Below, in pieces: positions 5,721-10,755 of a DNA stretch of 10,755 bases. The stretch is from Archaeoglobi archaeon. Its GTDB lineage: Archaea; Halobacteriota; Archaeoglobi; Archaeoglobales; Archaeoglobaceae. A model generated the notes under the pieces. That model saw only the letters and a list, made by a program, of their open reading frames with translations, was not told the origin of the DNA and searched no databases. The translations under genes were made by a program, and so were the position numbers. Each line of letters opens with the position of its first letter. Position 1 is the stretch's first letter. The stretch is taken from contig QNUZ01000060.1 in NCBI GenBank assembly GCA_004347865.1, positions 1 through 10,755 on the forward strand, written 5' to 3'.

Positions 5721-6497
5721 TTTGAAGAATTTTCGTATGAAATTGCCCTCCTCTCTCAGAATTTCCACTTTTTTTCCAAAATCTATGTTGCCAATTCCAA
5801 GATCATCCAGCTCAACTGTGATCAGACCGTCATAACCCAGTTCCGATAGATCTTTGAGCACCTTTGCAACTCTATCGCTCTTGCTTGCCTGCACGTGCCT
5901 CTTTTGCTCATCTGAATTGCTCACATGAACGTTCCTAAACCTTTCGATGAGGCCGTAAAACTCCTCCGCTATGTCAATCGAATGCTTTATGTCAAACGTT
6001 ATGGAGAGGTCGTAAAATTCCGCAAAATCTTTAATCTCTTTTGGGGCCTTGCAAAGGTTGTTTATTCTCTGTTCTGAGTTCTCCAGGGAAAGAATTACAC
6101 CTTTGAACTTGGCAAATCTCGAAGAGATCCGAAGATAATTGTGCAGGGAGTTGTAATCTGCCCATACAGGCTCTCTGTATGCACTTCTCTTACCTGCGTG
6201 AATTGTTACCAGTTCTGCATTTTTTTTGGATGCTAAGGAAATCGTGTAAAGCGTTTCTTTTAGCGAAAGCTCGCACAGATCGTTATTAACGGAAACAGGA
6301 TTGAGATCCAGAACTGGAGCGTGTAGCGCTAATTTTAAATCTGCGAAGCAATCGAGCTTCTCGATTGAGCGATCTATCCAGAAATATGGTGTCTCAACCC
6401 AGAACTCTAATCCATCAAATTCTGCCATCTCGCAGGCTTTTGTCATCATATCGGTTGAGTACTCGTAAAAGAACATAGAAGAGAACAGCAGATTCAT
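5715..6497 (-). CDS. TIM-barrel protein of the AP endonuclease 2 / sugar isomerase fold
   Basis: 260 residues with the alternating strand pattern and metal-site residues of xylose-isomerase-like TIM barrels: GLEFW (Glu31), LHAPVLDLNP (His59), VTIHAGK (His100), LSLENS (Glu139), ITFDIKHS (Asp169, His172), NVHVSN (His191) and ITVELDD (Glu229). Members are either endonuclease IV-like DNA repair enzymes with three zinc ions or sugar/inositol isomerases with one divalent metal. The residues here fit a metal enzyme of either class and do not decide the substrate. Its ATG shares the ATGA overlap with the DUF460 stop codon, so translation is coupled. The stop (TGA, 5715-5717) lies in an apparent IS-derived segment, so its last residues may have been set by that insertion. 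No signal peptide or membrane segment is seen. Confidence 0.75.
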   Translation of the reverse strand: MNLLFSSMFFYEYSTDMMTKACEMAEFDGLEFWVETPYFWIDRSIEKLDCFADLKLALHAPVLDLNPVSVNNDLCELSLKETLYTISLASKKNAELVTIHAGKRSAYREPVWADYNSLHNYLRISSRFAKFKGVILSLENSEQRINNLCKAPKEIKDFAEFYDLSITFDIKHSIDIAEEFYGLIERFRNVHVSNSDEQKRHVQASKSDRVAKVLKDLSELGYDGLITVELDDLGIGNIDFGKKVEILREEGNFIRKFFKS

Positions 6498-8332
6498 AGC
6501 CTTCGCATTCTTCTGTAGTCCTCAAAAAGCTTCTCTATGCTTTCAATTCTTTTTCTCCTGAGTTCCTCTAACTTCTTACGGTAAACTTCCTCGATTTTGG
6601 GGCTCACAAATGCAAAACCTTCTCCTCCGACGACCTCGACCTCATCAGCAGCGATTCGAGGAATTCCGTGTGAGTCAAATACCTCTTTTGCGAGATGTGA
6701 CATTTCCCCAAATGTTATTACCGCTTTTATCTTTCTCTCGCACAGCATTTCTGCGACACTATCGCTTCCTCCGCTGGAATCAAGAATTAAAACAATGTCT
6801 CCCTCATCAATGTCTTTTTTCTGCTCAATCTCCTCCTTAGAAAACTTTCTCAGAATCTTCACTTCTTTCCATCCTATCAATTCTCCAATTTTGAATTTTC
6901 TGAGCATTTCTATTTGCTCTTTAAGCCTCGAGATTTCAGAATCCTTGTCTCTTATTTCCGAAAGTAGCTCGGAAATTCTGAATTCAAGATTCCTTATATA
7001 TGTCTCCTTGCGAATTCTTTCCTTCTCTTCGCTCGAAAGATTTGCTATTTTGGTCCTAAGCCTGTCTATTTCCTCTTTCAGTTCTCGTATTTGTCTTCTA
7101 AGAACGTCATTTTCCTCTAAAAGTTCTTTGATCTTCCTGTCCCTTCTTTCAAGCTCGGAAATTAGATCAGCGTCTACAAATTCCTTCTTTTCGTTTCTCT
7201 CAACCTTTCTGTCCTCAAAAAGACTATCCAGCTTGGTACCCCTAACGATTTCGGCCTTAACCTTCTCCGAATCAACTCCTGCAGGGATCCTCCTTTCTAT
7301 GTTCCTAAATTTACTCTTATAGTAATTGAAGGCGTCCATAGCTGCAGCTAGCGCGTCTCTCTCGTGGTCATTCAGAATTTTAAACTCACAGGTTAAATCT
7401 CTTTTCTTTTCAACGTTGAGGTCTTCTTTTGGGGAGTAGAGAACGGCATTGAAGGTTGCTTTTAACTTTGAAACTAATTCTGGAGGGTTCTTTTTGTCTG
7501 TTGCGATTATGACCGGCTTTCCGTGTTCAGTTATATATTCAATGACTTCAGATAAGCTCCAATCTTTCTTACTCCTAATAGAAATCAGGTTACCTGCCAG
7601 ATCCATAATGGCAACCGCGGTGGTCGTTCCTGGATCAATACCAGCAATCAGGTATCTTTTAGCTCTAGAGAGCGGAATTAGTTCGACTTTCTCCTTTTCG
7701 ACAGAACTCACCTTAACTTGAACATCCTTAGTCTTGAAATTGCTTATAGGCACGTCCTTTCTTGGCGCGTTGATAATTATCTCTCCTCTTGAGATCCCAC
7801 CAAATCTATTCCTAACGTTTTCGCTATATTCAAGGCCTAAATCGTCTAAAATTGCCTTTATCTCTCTGTAAACGCTTCTTACGGCATCATGAACTTTTCT
7901 GCTATATCTTTTCTGTCTCCAGCCCCCTTTTCCTAAACTTCTGTTTCTCGAAACAACTATTTGAGTTTTGTCCGTAAACACAGAAACTTCGTATCCAATA
8001 TCAAAGCTAGCAAGATATGCGCATGTCCTAGCCTCGTCAAATGGGTCTCTCGGATTCATTTTTATACCAAATCTTCTGGCAAGAGCGGGTAAGGAGCTAT
8101 CAACAGCCACCTGGACCAATCTAGTGTTCGTGTTTTTCAAGAATTCGATTATCTCTTCTTTCGATTTGAAAAGCTCACTTATACTGTCTATTGCAACAAT
8201 TTCAGGTTTCAGCTCTCTAATTGCCCTAAAAAGCTTGTTTTTGGATACTATAGTTTTCAGTTCCTCTTCTCCCTCAATCGCTACAAGAGCAAATTTTCTG
8301 TGCCCCAGACTGTCAATCCCCACTATCACCAA
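6494..8332 (-). CDS. DUF460/COG2433 protein, predicted RNase H-fold nuclease with coiled coil
   Basis: A 612-residue protein of a widely conserved archaeal family annotated as RuvC/YqgF-like; its function is not established. I see two RNase H-like blocks. Block one (1-110) has VGID (Asp7), VAID (Asp49) and DPFDEA (Asp96, Asp99). Block two (226-345) has AGIDPGTTTA (Asp233), IIATD (Asp279) and NDHERDALAAAM (Asp322, Asp326). A very basic stretch, RNRSLGKGGWRQKRYSRK, spans 129-146. A charged heptad-rich coiled coil covers about 388-480, and a C-terminal alpha/beta domain (about 485-585) ends in a basic helix. Spacing of the acidic residues is alike in the two blocks, suggesting a duplication. The start is uncertain: TTG 8332, GTG 8329 and GTG 8323 are all in frame. 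The gene overlaps rio2 upstream by 20 nt and the TIM-barrel gene downstream by 4 nt. Confidence 0.85.
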   Translation of the reverse strand: MVIVGIDSLGHRKFALVAIEGEEELKTIVSKNKLFRAIRELKPEIVAIDSISELFKSKEEIIEFLKNTNTRLVQVAVDSSLPALARRFGIKMNPRDPFDEARTCAYLASFDIGYEVSVFTDKTQIVVSRNRSLGKGGWRQKRYSRKVHDAVRSVYREIKAILDDLGLEYSENVRNRFGGISRGEIIINAPRKDVPISNFKTKDVQVKVSSVEKEKVELIPLSRAKRYLIAGIDPGTTTAVAIMDLAGNLISIRSKKDWSLSEVIEYITEHGKPVIIATDKKNPPELVSKLKATFNAVLYSPKEDLNVEKKRDLTCEFKILNDHERDALAAAMDAFNYYKSKFRNIERRIPAGVDSEKVKAEIVRGTKLDSLFEDRKVERNEKKEFVDADLISELERRDRKIKELLEENDVLRRQIRELKEEIDRLRTKIANLSSEEKERIRKETYIRNLEFRISELLSEIRDKDSEISRLKEQIEMLRKFKIGELIGWKEVKILRKFSKEEIEQKKDIDEGDIVLILDSSGGSDSVAEMLCERKIKAVITFGEMSHLAKEVFDSHGIPRIAADEVEVVGGEGFAFVSPKIEEVYRKKLEELRRKRIESIEKLFEDYRRMRRL

Positions 8333-9167
8333 TTATTCTCTTGATCACGGAATTCATATCTCTTTCTATGCCGTAAGCCCTAATGAAATATTTCAGCAGA
8401 TTCTCAAGATCTCTGTGCAGGATTTCCCTCCAGTTATCCTCACCCACTTCGAGGCTCTGCGGAAAGTCGATAATCCAAAAGCCCTCTTCGTTGACGAGAA
8501 TGTTGAAAGGGCTGAGATCACCATGGATTACCCCTCTACGATAAAACTTTGCTACTTCTTCGAGAATAGCCTCAAGAACCTCATCGGGATTTTTGAGCTT
8601 AACCTTAATCATTTCTTCAGCGTCAATCAGCTGCATTAGCACGGCATTCCCTTCCCATGAATAAGCTTCGGGCACGGCTAACCCTTGGAGCTTTTTAAGA
8701 GCGCTGAACTCTCTCTTCGCTGATCTGATTGAAAGTACGAGAAAATTAAGGTTTCCGTAGTCTCTTTTCTCGACCACCTTCTTGAAACTCTGGTATCCAA
8801 GTCTGTGGAATTTTATAACAGCTTCTCCATGTTTTGAAAGGCAATTGTAGACCAGACTTTCTTTACCTTCACCCATCTTTTTTCCGATCGCCTTAACTTG
8901 GCCGCTTTCAACAAGAAGATGCAGAGAGTACAAGCTAAGCCCTGAAAGGGTTAAAGTTGCCCCCTCGTATTCCGTCTGTTTATTTATAACGATTCTGTCA
9001 TCTCCAAGGGCCCTTAGGATCCTCCTAGTCTTTTCCTCATTTATCTTTGCAAAACTGCTGATTACATTTAGGGGAACATACTTGTAGTTCCACAGATTTT
9101 TGAAAATGGCATCTAGAATTTTCCAAGAATTCTTTCCGAGCTTGGGATACAGTGAGGGTAAGTCCAT
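8313..9167 (-). CDS. rio2: RIO2 atypical serine kinase/ATPase
   Basis: RIO2 acts late in small ribosomal subunit maturation as an ATPase/kinase. A winged helix covers 1-90 (GKNSWKILDAIFKNLWNY near the start), followed by the RIO kinase fold. The P-loop region is GEGKES (99-104), the ATP-binding lysine is in VIKFH (Lys119), the catalytic loop is HGDLSPFN (Asp217, Asn222) and the metal site is IIDFPQS (Asp234, which in structures of the archaeal enzyme forms a phosphoaspartate). KKVVEKRDYGNLNF matches the RIO2 flexible loop. At 284 residues it is the size of archaeal RIO2, without the eukaryotic tail, and agrees throughout with my recollection of A. fulgidus Rio2. The ATG at 9165-9167 has no SD, but a TATA-like element about 22 nt upstream suggests a leaderless message. 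It is the first gene of a three-gene operon. Confidence 0.95.
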   Translation of the reverse strand: MDLPSLYPKLGKNSWKILDAIFKNLWNYKYVPLNVISSFAKINEEKTRRILRALGDDRIVINKQTEYEGATLTLSGLSLYSLHLLVESGQVKAIGKKMGEGKESLVYNCLSKHGEAVIKFHRLGYQSFKKVVEKRDYGNLNFLVLSIRSAKREFSALKKLQGLAVPEAYSWEGNAVLMQLIDAEEMIKVKLKNPDEVLEAILEEVAKFYRRGVIHGDLSPFNILVNEEGFWIIDFPQSLEVGEDNWREILHRDLENLLKYFIRAYGIERDMNSVIKRIIGDSGD

Positions 9168-9183
9168 AACACAAATTATGAGG

Positions 9184-9195
9184 GTGTTAAAAATC
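9184..9195 (-). promoter_or_regulatory. rio2: Probable rio2 TATA box
   Basis: The minus strand reads CGATTTTTAACA, about 20-27 nt before the rio2 ATG. With the usual spacing, transcription would begin at or next to the start codon, giving a leaderless mRNA. Confidence 0.4.
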
Positions 9196-9203
9196 GTTTT
9201 TGG

Positions 9204-9216
9204 AAAATCTTTATTT
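9204..9216 (+). promoter_or_regulatory. pyrF: Probable pyrF BRE/TATA
   Basis: AAAATCTTTATTT is centred about 25-27 nt before the GTG at 9238. This predicts a leaderless pyrF transcript and argues against any start codon further upstream. Confidence 0.5.
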
Positions 9217-9237
9217 GCGACTTATAGAGCTGAATCT

Positions 9238-9876
9238 GTGAAGGAACTAATTTTAGCTTTGGACGTGGAAGAGAGAAAAATTGCTGTGAGGATAGCTGAA
9301 GAGCTCAGCGATGTTATTGACAGATTTAAGGTAAACTATCCGCTTATACTGTCTTCAGGAATAAGGATTATTTCGGAATTATCAGAAATGAAGCCTGTGA
9401 TTGCAGATTTAAAAATCGCAGATGTTCCTCATGTGAGCTCGAAGATTGCAGATTTGGCATTTCGTAATGATGCGAAAGCAGTAGTAGTCCATGGGTTTGT
9501 GGGGAGCGATTCTTTGAAATCGGTTATGAATGTTGCAAGACGTTTTGATGGCGAAGTTTACGTCGTTACAGAGCTCAGCAGTCCAGGTGGCGAGGAATTC
9601 ATGAGTAAAGTTTCGCTTGAAATTGCGAAAAAGGCGAAGGAAATCGGATGCCATGGACTTATTGCTCCAGCTACGAGGCTTGAGAGATTGAAGGAAATCA
9701 GAAGTGTGGCTGGAGAAATGCGGATTTTGTGCCCCGGTGTGGGGGTTCAGGGTGGTACTCTGGAGGTTCTTAGGTATGCAGACGGAATAATAGTCGGCAG
9801 GAGTATTTACGAGGCAGATAATCCGAGACAGGAGGCAAAGAGGTTCAGGGAGTATGTTCAGACTTATAGCCTTTGA
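9238..9876 (+). CDS. pyrF: Orotidine 5'-phosphate decarboxylase
   Basis: The last step of UMP synthesis: OMP is decarboxylated to UMP in the cytoplasm. The catalytic tetrad is clear: KELILALDV (Asp9), FKVNYPL (Lys31) and the signature ADLKIADVP (Asp57, Lys59, Asp62). The phosphate-binding elements are SSPGG (114-118), CPGVGVQGG (165-173) and VGRSIY (Arg188). From GTG 9238 the protein has 212 residues, the usual archaeal size, and opens directly with VKELILALDV as relatives do. The frame is open back to an ATG at 9100, but that stretch overlaps rio2, is not conserved, and would place the start before the TATA box at 9204-9216. The 3' end overlaps the HAD gene by 23 nt. Confidence 0.94.
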   Translation: MKELILALDVEERKIAVRIAEELSDVIDRFKVNYPLILSSGIRIISELSEMKPVIADLKIADVPHVSSKIADLAFRNDAKAVVVHGFVGSDSLKSVMNVARRFDGEVYVVTELSSPGGEEFMSKVSLEIAKKAKEIGCHGLIAPATRLERLKEIRSVAGEMRILCPGVGVQGGTLEVLRYADGIIVGRSIYEADNPRQEAKRFREYVQTYSL

Positions 9877-10468
9877 CCTTGATGGCACCTTAGTTGAGTT
9901 TAACATACCTTTTGAGGAGATAAGGGCATTTTTGGGAATCAAGGATAGATTTGTGTTAGAAACGATTTTGTCCGAAAAAGATGAGTTTAGAAGAAGGGAA
10001 ATGCTTAAGGTTCTCGAAAGATATGAACTAAAAAGTGCAGAAAATGCGAGGCTGGCGTTTTACGCTAAGGAAATACTTCAATTTCTTAGAGATAGGAAGG
10101 TAATTCATGGAGTTGTGACGAGAAATAGCAGAAGAAGTGTAGATATAATCTCGAGGAAGTTTGGATTAGAATTCGATTTCGTTGTCAGTAGGGAAGATGC
10201 GAACCCAAAACCTTCGCCGGAACCTATAAAGATGATTCTTGAAAGGTTTGAAGTTGAACCAAAGCATGCATTGGTTGTTGGGGACCACTTATTTGATCTC
10301 CTGTCAGGGAAGGGTGCAGGGGTTAAAACCGCACTGATTGTGCATGAAAAGAATAGGGATATGATAGAAACCTTTAAAATCCATGCTGACTATGTTTTTA
10401 ATTCTTTGAAGGAACTTAAGGGATTTCTTAGGGGAGAATATGATTCCAAGGGATCATCCAAGGTATGA
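9854..10468 (+). CDS. HAD-superfamily phosphatase (phosphoglycolate phosphatase-like)
   Basis: A 204-residue HAD hydrolase with all four motifs: AFDLDGTL (nucleophile Asp8, acid/base Asp10), VVTRNS (Thr89), the motif III lysine in NPKPSPEP (Lys119) and VVGDHLFD (Asp144, Asp148). The helical cap between motifs I and II (about 18-75) is the C1 type found in phosphoglycolate phosphatases and PpaX-like pyrophosphatases. The natural substrate cannot be read from sequence. The gene lies between pyrF and the phosphopantoate ligase gene with overlaps on both sides (23 and 29 nt), so it is part of one transcript. Dephosphorylation of a nucleotide or of a CoA-pathway intermediate is possible, but that is inference from position. 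The ATG at 9854 is preceded by GAGG (9840-9843, spacing 10) and GGGAG (9848-9852). Confidence 0.85.
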   Translation: MFRLIAFDLDGTLVEFNIPFEEIRAFLGIKDRFVLETILSEKDEFRRREMLKVLERYELKSAENARLAFYAKEILQFLRDRKVIHGVVTRNSRRSVDIISRKFGLEFDFVVSREDANPKPSPEPIKMILERFEVEPKHALVVGDHLFDLLSGKGAGVKTALIVHEKNRDMIETFKIHADYVFNSLKELKGFLRGEYDSKGSSKV

Positions 10469-10755
10469 GTCCCTCGTAACGAGAGAAAAACTCGTTGAGG
10501 GTGTTAAGCAGGGGATAACGGCATTAGAAGGTTTGATAGCCCATGGAAGAGGGGAGGCTTTTGATTATATACTCGGAGAAAGAACGAGAGATTTTGCGCT
10601 GAAGGCTGAGAAGGTCGCAGTGGCAATGATGTTGCTAGCAAAAAATCCCGTGATCAGCGTAAATGGAAATACAGCAGTTCTTGTGCCAAAGGAGGTTGGA
10701 GAGCTCGCGAAGATCTTGAACGCGAAGGTTGAAGTGAACGTTTTTCATTACAGCA
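10440..10755 (+). CDS. 4-phosphopantoate--beta-alanine ligase (5' part)
   Basis: The archaeal phosphopantothenate synthetase (COG1701/DUF137). In most archaea it joins 4-phosphopantoate and beta-alanine with ATP, following pantoate kinase, in place of the bacterial PanC/PanK route to CoA. The first 105 codons are in the window and the rest lies beyond position 10755. The start MIPRDHPRYESL, then REKLVEGVKQGI, AHGRGEAFDYILGE and NPVISVNGNTA, is characteristic of this family. The ATG at 10440 lies inside the HAD gene, overlapping it by 29 nt, with GGGGAG at 10431-10436 as ribosome site. Pantoate kinase is not in the window. Confidence 0.9.
   Translation, partial: MIPRDHPRYESLVTREKLVEGVKQGITALEGLIAHGRGEAFDYILGERTRDFALKAEKVAVAMMLLAKNPVISVNGNTAVLVPKEVGELAKILNAKVEVNVFHYS

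Noticed and set aside
6597..7322. 241-codon open frame on the plus strand opposite the DUF460 gene
   Set aside because: Its product is almost only Ser, Leu, Ile and Phe, which is what the antisense of a Glu/Lys/Arg-rich coiled coil gives. There is no domain and no ribosome site.
7968..8639. 223-codon plus-strand frame across the DUF460/rio2 junction
   Set aside because: It is an antisense shadow of two well-supported genes with no recognisable motif.
9100..9237. Upstream extension of the pyrF frame to an ATG at 9100
   Set aside because: It overlaps rio2 on the other strand, is not conserved in OMP decarboxylases, and precedes the likely pyrF TATA box; the protein begins naturally at GTG 9238.
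9409..9942. 177-codon minus-strand frame opposite pyrF
   Set aside because: It lies antisense to the catalytic core of OMP decarboxylase and has irregular composition without motifs.
1..10755. CRISPR array or a defence island
   Set aside because: There are no regularly spaced direct repeats. Apart from IS relics, the genes are core metabolism, topology and ribosome maturation.

Overview
The window looks like the chromosome of a thermophilic euryarchaeon, most probably a member of the Archaeoglobales (Archaeoglobus/Ferroglobus/Geoglobus group). The archaeal markers are a RIO2 kinase with a winged-helix N-terminus that closely resembles my recollection of A. fulgidus Rio2, a DUF460-type RNase H-fold protein, the archaeal 4-phosphopantoate--beta-alanine ligase of CoA synthesis, an archaeal-type OMP decarboxylase, and archaeal TATA boxes at several starts, some apparently leaderless. 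A bacterial-type DNA gyrase B in such a background is typical of Archaeoglobales and related euryarchaea. The assignment rests on memory of protein families, not on a search.

Layout. (1) 1-101, minus strand: first codons of a LivH-like branched-chain amino-acid ABC permease, running off the left edge. (2) About 245-1129: no intact gene. It is a graveyard of IS200/IS605-type tnpB elements. One is a roughly 300-bp internally deleted copy that keeps both ends. The second is a frameshifted, internally deleted tnpB. The third piece is a perfect 9-bp hairpin with an IS-like right end whose last bases supply the stop codon of the next gene. The structured 3' parts resemble omega-RNA (reRNA) scaffolds. 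(3) 1126-2784, minus: an acyl-CoA ligase. (4) 2907-5553, plus: gyrB followed by an 8-nt-overlapping ThiF/MoeB/HesA-type E1-like enzyme, closed by a strong hairpin at the stop codon. (5) 5589-5714: a convergent intergenic gap with a folded segment and a decayed relative of the 1087-1129 IS end. (6) 9167 down to 5715, minus: rio2 - DUF460 - TIM-barrel (AP endonuclease 2/sugar isomerase fold), all overlapping and probably one operon. (7) 9238-10755, plus: pyrF - HAD phosphatase - phosphopantoate--beta-alanine ligase (cut by the right edge), overlapping and probably one operon, divergent from rio2 across 70 bp.

How it works together: the window is mostly housekeeping. The rio2 operon joins a small-subunit ribosome maturation kinase to an uncharacterised protein with two predicted RNase H-like domains and a long coiled coil. 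The pyrF operon joins UMP synthesis to CoA synthesis. I see no CRISPR array, no tRNA or rRNA gene and no obvious new defence system. The most interesting material is the set of solo omega-RNA-like IS ends, two of which abut host-gene stop codons, and the DUF460/TIM-barrel pair behind RIO2.
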